From positions 2,542,001 through 2,606,000 of the forward strand of contig OY986971.1 in the NCBI GenBank assembly GCA_963920575.1: 64,000 nucleotides of DNA. The letters are read 5' to 3'. Shown piece by piece: positions 25,780 through 38,170 of this stretch (its first letter is position 1; every line of letters begins with the position of its first letter). Under the pieces are notes generated by a model, which ran no database searches, was not told the DNA's origin, and saw nothing but the letters and a program-made list of their open reading frames with translations. This stretch comes from Narthecium ossifragum (lineage: Eukaryota; Streptophyta; Magnoliopsida; Dioscoreales; Nartheciaceae). A program made the translations under genes and the position numbers.

Positions 25780-26240
25780 ACTCACTCAGCCCTTCTCTAT
25801 CTTGTTCTCTGACTTGTTGACTACCCGAAAAGACCTTTCTCTCGTTATCCCCTCCTCTCTATGTTGGCCCACCAATCCAGCGGCCAATTCTCCTCTCTCG
25901 CTCGCCCCCCCACCTTCTCTTTCCTTTTTTTTCCCCTCCACGTGGCCACTTCTCTCTCTCCTCCCTTCTTTTTTTTCTCCCACCCGTGGCCCTCTTTTGT
26001 TCACTCCTTCCCTACCTACTTTTCCTTCCCCGATACCGCGGCTCCTCCCCTCCCGCTCCTCTCCCCTCGGCCTCCGGCTCCGGCTCCCCCTCTTCTCCGC
26101 CTCCTCCTTCCCTCCTGCTCTTTCCTCCCCTCTCTTTCTTCCCCTCCTCCCTCTCCTTTGTTTCTCTCCTCCTTCCCTCCCGCTCTCTCCTCTATTTCTC
26201 TCCTCCTTCCTTCCCGCTCTCTCCTCCCCTCTCCGGTATG
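25780..26240. repeat. Pyrimidine-rich (CT/CCT) low-complexity tract
   Basis: About 450 bases of CTCC/TTCC-rich sequence inside the hAT element. The long open frames on both strands (Ser/Pro/Leu-rich on plus, Arg/Glu/Gly-rich on minus) reflect composition only. Confidence 0.8.
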
Positions 26241-26380
26241 TATCGGGTCCGTACCGGGGTATCGCCCGGCACAACTCCGGCACCCCCCGATACCGACTTG
26301 GGGGGGGGGGGGTTTACCCCGGTTAGCTGCCGATCCGGTACATACCAGCCGGCACGAACATGTGCCAACCGGTATGGAAA
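26225..26380. repeat. GC-rich palindromic subterminal block with a G run
   Basis: Short inverted words such as GGTACCGGGG-like and CCGGTAT repeat several times, and a run of 13 G lies at about 26300-26313. The block forms the right end of the hAT element and mirrors the GC-rich left end at about 24690-24770. Confidence 0.6.
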
Positions 26381-27554
26381 TTCTTGGATATGAACATGTT
26401 TTTATAAAGAGGATGGATCCAAAATGATGGCGTAGGAAAATAATCTTCAAGCGGCAAATTTTTGACCTCAACATATAGTGGCGTAGTACTATCTATGCTG
26501 GAATTTCTAATATAGGTAGTCATGTCTTTGCTCTTGCTGTTAGTTGCCTTCTTCATGACATGGAAACAATTACTAGTTATAGCATCGGTGGAAACATAGC
26601 ATGGTAGTATGATGGACATTTGTTGCTTTATAGACAATATTTGTCATCTAGTATGGTTACTATCGAAGAAGAGCAACCTAGGCTGCTAGGATAAGAGCAG
26701 ACTATATCTTGAGGTTCTGATAAACAAATGACCATGTTACTTGGTGACTTTGGTGTAGGTATCCATTTTATATCTGTGACAAAAGCACCACTTGATTTGT
26801 AATTTGGAAGACATCTGGTGCTGCTCCAATCCAGCACATAGGGAAGCTAATGCACTTTATATTGAGGTTCTAAGATGGTGAGACAAGCAGATAACTACGT
26901 TTCTTGCTGACATTGCAGATGCCTATAGGAAACTTCTTAGGATTTCTGAAACCAGAATGCGCATTTTTATTGTCAGATTGGGATGCAATAGGAATGGCTT
27001 TGGCTCAAATGGCCATTATTGAAGTATTAGGATATCTAATTGGACTGTTGCATAGCATCAAGTAGATGCGAATATGTCTGTGTTGACATGATATGGACCC
27101 AACTTGGTTGCGAGGAAAAAAATCTGCAAATGGGAACTCTGACTTGTGAAGTGTTGATGCCAAGATATTGTGGCCTAGTACTATCTATGCTAGAATTTGT
27201 ATCGACTGTTGATGTCATTGATCTCGCTGTTTAGGCCTTCTCCATAAGAATTAGGTACTAGTTGCAGTAGTAGCATCTGAGGAGATCTGTCATGGTACAT
27301 GGATGGAAATTTGTTTCTTTTATCAAGGTTATATCATGTCAGGTACAGTTAGATGAGAAAAGTAGCCTAGGTTGTTAGGATGACAAGAGACTATATGGCG
27401 AGTTGTTGTGACAGACTAATGGCCATGCTATTGAACCACTCCGAGATGCCTATTTGTAGATCTGGAACAGACCTATCACTTGATTTCTGATTTGGAAGAC
27501 ATCTGGTAATGCTACAATCTAGTACATAAGTATGCGAATAGATTTTATATCGAG

Positions 27555-27795
27555 GTTTTTGTCAATCAGATCAGATATGTGTAGAGCCAATCAGATCAGA
27601 TACATCCAGGATATTAATCAAATCTCCCTAATCATAGTAGTATACTTGTATAGTAATAGCCCATATTGCTTACCCTATACAGCTAGAGCATATATGGACT
27701 GTATAGCTAGAAATCATTAAGATTAGCTAGATTGATTCTCTCCATGTATAGGTCTCTTAAGATTTTTTTAAATGAAAGGGGAGCTCACAAAGTGA
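27555..27795. mobile_element. Short unidentified insertion in the array
   Basis: The array pattern breaks off near 27555 and resumes near 27800. The intervening AT-rich sequence (with AGTATACTTGTATAGTAATA) does not match the unit. It is probably a transposon scrap. No terminal repeat was found. Confidence 0.3.
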
Positions 27796-28032
27796 GATCA
27801 GAACTGTGCAACATTTCTGACAGTTTTGAGGCGTGACAAAAGATGGCCATGTTGCTTGATGACTTTGGAGATCTTTGGAGGAAACATCACAAGATTGTTA
27901 CACTTTGAAATGTCTATTTGTATATCTGGGACAGAACTATCACTTGATTTCTAATTTGGAAGACATATGGTAATGCTAAAATCTAGTGTATAAGTATGCG
28001 AATAGATTTTATATTGAGGTTTTGAGGCATTA

Positions 28033-28700
28033 TGACAAAAGATGGCCATATTGCTTGATGACTTTGGAGATGTTTGCAGAAAACATCACGGGATCTTTGA
28101 TATAGGAAGACACAGGGTATTGTTAGAATGTAAGTGGTTGGACTATGATAGAGATTCACGTATGACCATGTTGCTTGATGACTCTGGAGATGTTTGTAGA
28201 AAGCATCACAGGATTTTTGATATAGGAAGACACAGGGTATTGTTAGAATGTAAGTGCTATTGCTCTCGTTGTTATGTACTTGTCCATAAGATGGAAACAA
28301 GTCTAGTTACTAGTTGCTATTGCTTCATCTTAGGCGACGGTGGAGATCTGTTGCTTTTATGGGGGATATATGTTATCGAGAATGATGATAGATGTAAGTG
28401 GTTGGACTACAATAGAAATTCATGTTAGCACAATTGGCCATGATGTACTGGAAGATCTAGATGGACTGTTACATAGGATCAAGTAGATGCGGAAATAGCT
28501 TTACTGACATGGTGTGATCTTAAATTGATTTAGGAAGGAAAATTTGCAAATGGCAAGTGCTATTGCTCTCGCTGTTATGTACTTGTCCATAAGATGGAAA
28601 CAAGTCTAGTTACTAGTTGTTATTGCTTCATCTTAGGCGACGGTGGAGATCTGTTGCTTTTATGGGGGATATATGTTATCGAGAATGATGATAGATGAAA
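28033..28700. repeat. Recent nested duplications inside the array
   Basis: A segment containing GCTTGATGACTTTGGAGATG up to GGTATTGTTAGAATGTAAGT occurs near 28050 and again near 28170. A segment of about 140 bases from TGCTATTGCTCTCG to GAGAATGATGATAGATG occurs near 28255-28395 and again near 28557-28698 with only a few differences. These copies are far more alike than neighbouring array units. Confidence 0.8.
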
Positions 28701-31700
28701 AAGAGCAAGCTATATGCCGATTGTTGTGACAAACAAATGATCATGTTACTTGATGACTTTGGAGAAATTTGCATTTGTATATTTGGAACAATTACAAAGT
28801 AGTGGTATTGCTACAATCCAGCACTAAAGAAGTGAATACATATCTTACGGAGGCATTCTAAAAGTGAAACTTCACTACCTTGGAGATGTTGACATTTGGA
28901 TATTCAGAAAGCCCACATGATTTCTGAAATTGGAAGACACATTGTATTGGTAGAACTTGTGATTGGGAATTCAGTAGAGCTCACTTTGGGATAAGGGCCA
29001 TGATGGAAGTTTTAGGCGATCTAGTTGGACCGTAACATATTCTCAAGCAGAGATAAACATATTTGTATTCACACAGTATGATCCAGCATCAATTCCAAAG
29101 CATGGTATTCTGCAAATGCAACGCTGACATTCGAAGTGTGAATGTCTATCTATGCGGAACTTTCTAACATAGTTATTCATGTCACAGCTCTTGTTGTTTT
29201 GAACTTTTCCCTAGTATGGAAACAAGTCTAATCACTAGTTGTTTTAGTAGCTTTTGACGAGACATCACATGGTAACAGGATGGAGACTTAGTCTTTATAG
29301 TGGATATATCTCGTCAACACGACTACTGATGATACCTCGGGTGTTAGGATTAGAGCAGACTGTATGTAGAGGCATCGGCGAAAAAATGATCACGTTTTTT
29401 GATGACTTTGGAAATTCTTCTAATTGTATGTATGGGATACAGTTATTGCTTGATGTCTAGTTTGGAGGCCAGCATTCTTACAATCCAGTGCATAAGGAAG
29501 CGAATGCATTTTGTACTAAGTTTGGAGGTGTCGTGACAAACAAATGATATGTAACTTGATGACTTTGGAGATGCTTGTAAAAAGCATCACAGGATTTCTG
29601 ATAGTGGAAGACACATGGTATCGTTCAAACTTACATGATTATGAATTCAATAGAGCTCACTTTTGTGGTGGCCATGATTGGAAGAAGTACTAGGAGATCT
29701 ATTGTTCCATAGCATAAGTACTTGCAAACATATTTGTATTATAATGATATGATTCTAAATATATTCTGAAGGCAAATAATCTATAGATGGCGAGGCGACA
29801 TGCAAATCGTTGATGTGAGGATTCAGTGGCCTAGTATTCTAAATGATTCTAAATTCTCATAGTTATTGATTTCATTGCTCTCACTGTTTTGGCCTTCTCC
29901 ATAAGATAGAAACAAGTCTGGTTACTGATTGCCTTTGGAGATTGGATCAAAACTATACATGATTTCTGATTTGGAATGCCCTTGTATTTCTAAAATCCAG
30001 CGCAAAAGGAAGCAAAATACACTACAAACTGAGGCATTGTGAAAGTAAATCTCCACAATTATGGAGATGATATTTGGATATTTTCAAGACATCACCTGAT
30101 TTCTGAAATTGGAAGACACATTTTAATGTTAAAATTTATGTGATTAATGCAATGGAAACTCACTTTGGCACAAAGGGCCATGATGGAAGTAGTAGGAGTT
30201 TTTTTTTGGTTGCTGAGTTGAGCCAAATTGTTAGGGTGTGCAGTAAGAGATGTAGTTGTATTGTTACATAACATCAAGCAGATATGTCACTATATGTACC
30301 TGATTTGTCTGTGAAGGAAAATAATTTGCAAATGACAACCGTAGTGAGCGAAGGTTTCATGTGAACATACAACGGTCTACTATTAATTGAAATTTCTATT
30401 AAGCTATTGATCTCATTGCTCTTGCTTTTATGGCCTTCTTTATAAGATGAAAACAGTTTAGTTACTAGTTCTATGGTAGCATGTAAGGAGACAAAGAATT
30501 GTGCTAGGATAGAGACTTGTTGTTTTATGGAGAATATATCTCATCAAGTATGATAGTTGATGAAGAAGTTCCACTGAGGGTGTTAGGAGGGGAATTGACT
30601 ATATGCAGAGGTGTTGTGATGACAAATGACTGTGTTGCTTGATTTTGGAGATGTTTTGCATTTGATGTTTGGTACAAAACGATCAAATGATTTCTAATGG
30701 GAAGACTTGTGCTTTTACAATCCAGTAGAAAAGGAAACTAGTATGATCCATGTTGGGGCACCGTGTAATTCAAACTTAACGTTTGTAAAAAAAATTCATA
30801 TGATTTCTGAAGTAGGAAAGCACATGGAATTGTTAGAATTTATGTGATTGGAAATTGGAATTACAATAGAGCTCAGTTTGGCACGAAGGACCGTGATGAA
30901 ATTGCTTGGAGCTCTAGTTGGACTGCAGTATAGCATCAAGTAGGTGCCAACATATTTGTATCGACGCGATATTTTCTCAAACTATTGCAAAGAAAAACAA
31001 CCTGCACACGACAACAGTGACATGTGAAGTATCTATGCCATGATATCCATGCTGAAATTATTGATTTAATTGCTCTCACTGGTCCGGCCTTTTCATAATC
31101 TGGAAGCAAGTCTAGTTACTAGTCTCTACAGTAGCATTTGAGGAGGCATTTCATCATACTAAGATTTACATTTTTTGCTTTTATGGAGGATATGTGTCGT
31201 CGAGGAATGATAATCTATGCAGAAGAGCAACCTAGGGTGTTGAGATCTGAATGGACTATACATTGAGGTGTTGTGGCAAACAATTGACCCTGAAACTAGA
31301 TGAATTTGGAGATTTTTGCACTTGGATAGTTGAAGTAAAACTATCACATGATTTTGAATGTTGGATGACATATGGTATGGATATGAGCGCAATAGATCTT
31401 GCTAAGATTTTAACTATATCTCTGACATAATTCCAATGCCTTTTGTTGTATCTAGGTTTGACAATCATGTTTTGTACCCTCTACTTTTTAAGGAAATGTG
31501 GTGGATTAGTTATAGAAGTATGGTCTGTGGTGGTGCTAAAATGTTTCGAGGAAGGAGGATAATCTCAAGATTATCTTTATATGTTCTAAATTATTAAGAA
31601 GTGGATTATGTGCTTTGGTCATCTTTGGAACGCGATGGACAATTTAGATGATGAAATGTGTTTAAAAAGTGTTTAAATTGAGACTTGGATTGAAAACTTT

Positions 31701-34700
31701 TTGCCTTTATGGAGGATTTTGTCGATGGTTGTAAGCATTGATGAAGAGTTATCTAGTGCACAAATGAGAGAATAGAGTACATTCTGCGGCAATGTGTTCG
31801 TGAAGTCCCCTACTATGAGCATATTAGGATATTCGAAAAACCACCACCTGATATCTGTAATAGTAAGACTCATGGTATTGCTGGAATTTATGTGATGGAA
31901 AATGCAATAGAGCTTATTTTGGTTGAAAAGACCAAGTTGGAAATGGTGCTAGATCTAGTTTAACTGTTGACATTTAATAGATGTGCAGAAATTTTTCTAA
32001 AATGATATGATCTTAGGTAGACTGCGAATGGAAACTAATGTACGAACAATAAGGTGTGAAGTATTGAGCAAAATATTGTGAACTAGAACTTTAAGTTGGT
32101 ATTTCTAATATAGTTACTTGTCTCAGTGCTTTTAAAGTTCTCTCTGTCTCCATATGGGAATTATTCTAGCCATAATGTTCTCTTGTTATAATGATTTACT
32201 TGCACACACAAATTGTGCCCCTGATTTGGCATTACTAGTTGCACCAATAGCATTTGTGGAGACATAGTATAGTGCTAGGACAGAATTTGTTGTTTTTATT
32301 GGGGATATATCTTGCTAGGGACAACAACTGATGAAGAAGAGCAGCCTAGAGTGTTAGGCTGGAAAAAGACTATACGTCAAGGCGGTCATGTTACTTGATG
32401 ACTTTGGATATATTTGCCTTTGGATAGTTGGGAATAGACTATCACATGATTTTAGATTAGAGACATCTGGTATTGATATTTTGTACATATTCAAAAGGGT
32501 AATAAAGCTTAAGAAGGTTTAAAGATTATCTCTGGCAGTAGTTTTAAGATTTTGTTATTGCGTGACAATGTGTGACAAGCATGCTTGTGCAGCCTCACTG
32601 CAGGAAAAAATACTAATGAAAAGGTGGTAGAGAATAGAGTTACTATGTGATGGTGCTGGGATGTTTCTAGCAAGGAGGATATCCTCGTGATTTGTCTTTA
32701 GATGTTCAAGAATCAGAAGGAGTGGATTCTGTGATGTGGCCAATTTTCTTTTTTAGGCCAGACTATGCATCATGATGAAATGTGTTAGATAATGTTCATA
32801 CCGAGTCTTGGATGGAAATGTTTTGCCTTTATGGAGGACACTGTTGGTAATCTTTGGGATGAAAGAAGCGTAAACTAGCACTCATATATGAGAATATACT
32901 ACATTCTGAGGAATTGGAAAGTAAAAGTCCATTTCATTGTTGTTGTTCACATTTATATATTTGGAAAGCCATCACATGATTTCTAAATCTGGAAGACTCT
33001 TAGTATTGTTAGAGTTTATGTGATTGGAAATGCAATAGAGTTATGTAGAAAGAGCAATGATGGAAATATTAGGAGATCTAGGTGGACTGTTACGCAAGAT
33101 CAACTAGACCTGAATATACTTGTCTAATGCGAAATTATATCAAGTTGATTGCCTAGCAAGGACCGCTTCTGAACTATCAATGTTAAAATATTGTGGTCGA
33201 ATGCTCTTATGCTGGAATTCGTAATATGGTTACTTTTTTCTTTGTTCTCATAGTTTAGCTTTCTCCATGATATGGGATTTTGGGAACAAGTTAAATCATA
33301 TGCTTCTATCTAACAATGATTTAATTGCTGAAGAAGTCTTCGAATGATTAGCTGGTTCTAATTGCTAACTTGCTATAGTAGCTTTTTTTTGAGTCGTAGC
33401 ATAGGACAAGGAGGTAAACTTGTGGCTTTTATGGAGGACATATCTCTCTAAGTACAATGACTGATGAAGAAGAATAGCCTACAGTGTCAAGATGAGAAGA
33501 GATCTGGAGAGGAATTTAGCGCATACATAAGAGGATAAATAACATATTGAGCAATTGAAATGTAGGACTCTGCAACTATGGAGATGCTCACATTCAGATA
33601 TTCAAAAAACTATTACACTATTTTTGAATTGGAAGACACACGGTATTGCTAGAATTCACGTGATTGGAAATCTAGTAGAGCTCACTATGGTAGGAAAGGG
33701 CCATGATGGCAATACTAGGAGATCTATTTTGACTGTTATAAAACATGAAGACAACATGGAAATATTTATCTAATGAGATATGATCTCAAAAGAATTGCGA
33801 AGAAAAATAATATACCACTTGCAAGGGTTGCGTCTGAAGTTTGTATGTCGAAATATAAGGGTCTAGTGCTATCTACAGTGGAGTTTCTGATGTATTTACG
33901 CATCTCATTGTTGTCACAATTCGAGCCTTATCCAGAGGATGCGAACATATCTAGTCATAATGCCTTTTGCTGGTAATAGTTGCTAACTTGCTATAGTAAT
34001 ATTTTTGAGAACTTGCAAAGTATTAGTTGGAGATTTGTTGCTTTTATGGAGGATATATCTGACTAAGTATGATGGCTAATGGAATAAGAGTAACACAGCG
34101 AGTTGGGATGCCAAATGACTATATTTCGAGGTTGTGGACAGTAAATGGCCATGTTATCTGATGACTTTGGTGAAGTTTGAATTTGGACAGTTGGGACAAA
34201 CCCATCACATGGTCTCTAGTATATTGGGTGTTGCTACGATGTGGATAATTGAACGCCAATAAATCTTACAAAGGGAATGTCTCTGACAGTAGTAAGGTTT
34301 TGTGGTTACATGACACCAATGTGACAAGCATGTTTGGTACCTTCAGCTCAGGAAGAAATATCAATTCAATTGTTGGTAAAGTATGATTTGTTTGTTGAGA
34401 TGTTTCTAACAAGGACTTCCTCGAGATTATCTGAATTGGTTCTAGAATCTGAAGAAATGGATTATGTGATGTGGTGGTATAGGTGATGGAAGATTTGCAT
34501 GATGATGTGTGTTAAAAAGTGCTTACATTAAGAGTTGGATGGCAATTTGTTACTTTATGGATGAGGTTCATGTTGATCATGAGCGCATTGAACAATTTAT
34601 CTAACACATAAAGAAGATATGACTGCATATCGAGGCTTAGTGAAAGTAAATCTCCAAAATTTTGGAGATGTTCATGCTTGAATATTAGGATAATCATAAG

Positions 34701-35219
34701 ATGACTTCTGAAATTGTAAGAAGCATGGCATTGTGAGAATTGACGTGCTAATGTGATAGAGCTTCTTTGGTGGAAACGGCCGTTATGGGGATAGGGGTTC
34801 TAGTTGGACTTTACATAGCTTCAGGTGGATGTGAACGTTACGTAGCATCAAGTGGATGTGAAGACATGGTCTAAAGTTGATTGTGAACGAAAATAATCTG
34901 CAAATGGGAAAGGCAACGTGGGAAGTGTTAATGACAAAGTGTAATGGTCTTGTGCGATCTATGCTGGAATTTGTAATATACCTGTTACCCGTCTCATTGC
35001 TTTATCTGTTCTGGTTACCCATGCCATTGGTTTAGCGCTTCTGGCCTTCCTCATAAGATGGAAACATAGTCATGATGTTCTTAAAGTACAAACATAGCAT
35101 AGTACTAGGATGGACATTTGTTGCTTTTATGGATGGTAGATCCCGCTGAGCATAGAATCTGATGAAGACGAAGAAGAGTAACATAAGGTGTTATTCTGAA
35201 GCTAGACTTCTATGAAGAA

Positions 35220-37650
35220 TTTTTCAAACACTATGCTGGTTGCACCACTTTTGTTGCAGGATTTACCACCATTTCCTATTGAGAAATTTGTTTCCTCTGG
35301 TTATCAACGTGTTCTACAGATCGAGTATGATGGGCTCAATAGAAATATTGATAGCAGATAATTACCAGATTGTAACAGGTTATCTTGTTTACTAGTTACC
35401 AGAATGATTACTTTCTCGTTTATTATGTGCTAGAATGATTGCTGTTAATATTTCTTTTTCCGGTAGTTGAAGCATCACAATGGCAACCACTTATGCATCA
35501 CAATGGCAAGCAGTTGAACAGGGTAAGAAGCATTCTGGATTCCTGGACATAATTCTGTTGCCATGAACTCCTTTTTAAATGGGCTATGAGCAGCAACACA
35601 TTGATATCAATGGTTATTGCTGAATATTATAAACAAGATTGATTCTTTTCGCTTTCGTCAAAGTGAGTGACGTGTCATTTTCGTTATTGAGGCTTTTTCT
35701 TCAGATAACGTGGAATAGAACAGAAGGCTTTTTCTTGAGACTAGATGGCAGTTGCGGATGATTAGCACTGCATGAGTAGATGACTATTGTAGGTAGAGCG
35801 AGAAAATTATGGCTGATTTGCATACTTGTATTGCCTATGCGCTTCAAAAAAGTTTTTTGTCGTTTTTTATGTTACTGTAATGTGCCCTTAAGAATGTTGA
35901 TTTGGACCTCAATTTTACAGGATGCAGCAACGAAAGAATGCAAAAATGGCAAGCAGTTCAAAAAGCTGCTGTATGAATGGTTTGTCCTTTTTATTGACCT
36001 CTTTGATATTTAAAAAAACTTTGTTTGCAATGGCAGAATTCGTTATTTGGTGGATTTGTGCTTGTTGGCTTCTATAATATTCATCAATTTGAAAGAATTT
36101 CCTTCAAGATTGCCTAGATAGCATGACAGTAACAAATTAACAATTGGCTGAACACTATGGTTCAGGGTCTTCTTCCCAAGGATCTTAACCAGATCTTTGG
36201 AACTCTTCTCTCAGGATCAAGTTCCAGTGACAATTAAACCTGAGAATGACTAGTTTCCTTAACACTAGAACATCCTATTCATATTCGTGTAGAAGTATGC
36301 ATTCTTAGTGTTACACCAGGTCTTCCTTTTTCTTCAATATCATTTGAACCTGTGGAAATGTACGACCCACTTGCATAACCTCTATCAGACTATGATTCCC
36401 ATTATAATCCAAGCTTTTATCGAACCAAATTTTTGTTAACATTTTGGATGAAGGTGTTGCTTATCAAATTTACTGTAGCAGTAATGTCCAAACGTCAGCT
36501 TTCCTTTTTGGTTAGGACTGTATGAGCATTTTGTCTTGAAAGTGCGTGCCTTTCTTTGCCTTACTTCTTGACTTGTGGCAGGCAAAGGAAGCATATTCAG
36601 AAGGGGAGCAGGGCAATGCAATGGGATTCTGGATGGTTTGGCTGGTCCAGAATTATTGGAAGATGAAGTGGTGCTTGAACAACTAACAAGGTACATTAAG
36701 TTATATCATCTTGCTATTGCTATTGCTATTGTTGTTACTTATTCATTATGTATGCTAGATTTTTTGGAAAGCAGGTGAGCGTATAGTTTCTATGGGTGTA
36801 AATCTTAAGTTGTAGTAGATCTTTTGCCTGTCAAAAGTTTAACTAACATTTTCGTCTCTTCTAGATCTAAGAACATAAAACTAGGACTGAAAATTAAGCA
36901 TAACCATCTGTGCTTTCTTTAAGTCAATTTTTCTTTGACAACCCACTCTACAATAAAGTTCTTTATAGCTGGTCTTCCTTATAGCTGCTCTTCATATTTC
37001 TTTTGCCCGATAGGCAACCACTTATGCATCACAATGGCAAGCAGATGAACAGGGTACGAAGCATTCTGGATTCCTGGACATAATTCTGTTGCCATGTACT
37101 CCTTTTTAAATGGGCTATGTTCAGCAACACAGTGATGCCAGTATCAATTGTTAGTGCTGGATAGTTGTTTTGAATTGGCTCTCTGATGTTATTAATTTCC
37201 GGTCTAAATACTAGTTTTGATGCTCAAAGCGAGGGTTTTTAAAGATGGCAAAACTGAGCAGTGTTTTGCAGATCACTATGTCTCTGCAATGTATTAAATA
37301 TTGTGCTACTTACGGCCTGTCAGTGCAATCTCAAATAACTGTAGATATACAACTGCGAGGAAGCTAGAAGCTTCCACTCAGAGTGGATCAGATAAGTCAT
37401 CTCCCAGATATGGGTCCACCATATGTATCAGTATCACTGGGAGTTGTAAGACAACCTCCTAGAAGCCCTTCGCATCTTAATTTTATCTGCTCCAGTTCAT
37501 GCTCAGTTATGCTCATGACTGGCGGCGGATTGTCTTTCAAGAGCTGCTCCAGATACCTCCCATTTCAACTATATACTTTGGGTAAAGCAAATATCACCCA
37601 GTCACTTTGTGCAACACAAGTTTCTTAGGAGCTCCACACGGGAGGTACGT
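35220..37650 (+). other. Exon-like fragments of an unidentified gene
   Basis: After the array ends, several short stretches look like plant exons with splice signals. At about 35261, TTGCAG is followed by a frame reading DLPPFPIEKFVSSGYQRVL and then QIEYDGLN, ending in a stop near 35358. At about 35920-35967 an AG is followed by DAATKECKNGKQFKKLLYEW. At about 36582-36690 a GCAG is followed by AKEAYSEGEQGNAMG, continuing in a second frame as LDGLAGPELLEDEVVLEQL and ending AACAAG|GTACAT. At about 37400-37640 there is a further open stretch. The frames do not join cleanly, so this is probably a decaying gene. I do not recognise the protein. Confidence 0.4.
35482..37119. repeat. 107-bp direct repeat pair (35482-35588 and 37013-37119)
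   Basis: Both copies start GGCAACCACTTATGCATCAC and end AAATGGGCTATG. I count three differences in 107 bases. Each copy includes an exon-like end, GAACAGG|GTAAG in the first and GAACAGG|GTACG in the second. Spacing is 1531 bases, which suggests a local duplication within the decaying gene. Confidence 0.85.
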
Positions 37651-37799
37651 CTTCTTTCTCCTATTATTAGCCTCTCTGCTAATCTAATCTTCAAAAAGGG
37701 AAAAGGATAAGCATATGCAAGAAAGCCCTCACATTATTGATATTTGCATTTTGCCTGTTGTCATTCGTTTTATTTGTAAAAAGCCGTAACTGAAAGAAG

Positions 37800-38170
37800 C
37801 TATTTAGAATATTATGTTAAGAATATAAAAGAGAAAAAATTCTCTCTCATTGATTACGGATAGATTGGCCAAGGAAAATTTGGTCAAGGGTAGTTCGATA
37901 GACGCCACCGTTTTACTCTCCACACCGCAATCTTCTAATAATTTTTTAAGGCGTTTAGTCCAAAGCAGGCAGTTATGATTAGTTTTATTTTTTCCATGAT
38001 CAAAATGACCTCTTAACTTCATCGATTCATATCTAATTAGCTTGGAGAGGAAGCAAGGGGATTGGACGGTCGTGGATGCTCCGGCCTTGATCAACGGCGA
38101 GAAAGTTCCGGCGGTTGTTCGCGCCGGTGGAGGAGGGGTTGTGGGTGGTTAGGGAGTTTATCCACCGGGT
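37800..38170. other. Unassigned AT-to-GC transition region
   Basis: AT-rich up to about 38050, then GC-rich. No domain, terminal repeat or gene was recognised. Confidence 0.4.

Larger units (their letters stand above)
24676..26390. mobile_element. hAT-type DNA transposon remnant with 8-bp target duplication
   Basis: The octamer TGAACATG flanks the block on both sides (24668-24675 and 26391-26398), and outside it the array unit resumes in register. An 8-bp duplication is the hAT signature. The ends are imperfectly inverted: ATTGCCATACCTGTGGCAC at the left matches the reverse complement of the right end (ATTTCCATACCGGTTGGCAC), with a few extra bases on the right. The interior holds a reverse-strand transposase tail and a pyrimidine-rich tract. 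Most of the transposase is missing. Confidence 0.75.
11165..35215. repeat. Long, strongly diverged tandem array (unit about 0.65-0.7 kb)
   Basis: The same succession of words recurs throughout: TTGATGACTTTGGAGATG, then CACATTTGGATAT, CCATCACATGATTTCTGAAA, TTATGTGATTGGGAATGCAA, GAGATCTAGTTGGACTGTTA, CATAGCATCAAGTAGATG, AAATAATCTGCAAATGGCAA, CAAGATATAGTGGCCTA, CTTCTCCATAAGATGGAAAC, and GGAGATTTGTTGCTTTTATG. The last word falls near 13306, 13967, 14633, 15378, 16022, 17050, 17724 and 18430, and again at intervals from 26.6 to 35.1 kb. After subtracting the two large insertions, about 17 kb of array remains, roughly 25 units. Some units (near 11.7, 31.5, 32.7 and 34.4 kb) carry an extra segment containing GATGTTTCTAGCAAGGAGGA-like sequence. 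No unit keeps a long open frame, and indels scatter across all frames. I do not recognise the unit. The longest open pieces do not look like a known domain. Confidence 0.85.

Noticed and set aside
25786..26474. Several overlapping long open frames on both strands
   Set aside because: Pyrimidine-rich low-complexity DNA lacks stops by composition. No recognisable protein on either strand.
11165..35215. Array unit as a box C/D snoRNA cluster
   Set aside because: TTGATGACTTTGG resembles box C and TTCTGA resembles box D, but the spacing (about 190 bases) is wrong and terminal stems are missing. Flanking positions are not conserved.
11165..35215. Array unit as a tandem protein-coding gene family
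   Set aside because: Short frames such as DDFGD or VLSMLEFV recur, but stops and indels fall in all frames of nearly every unit and no domain is recognisable.
11165..35215. CRISPR-like repeat array
   Set aside because: Eukaryotic context, unit far too long, and no alternation of short repeat and unique spacer.
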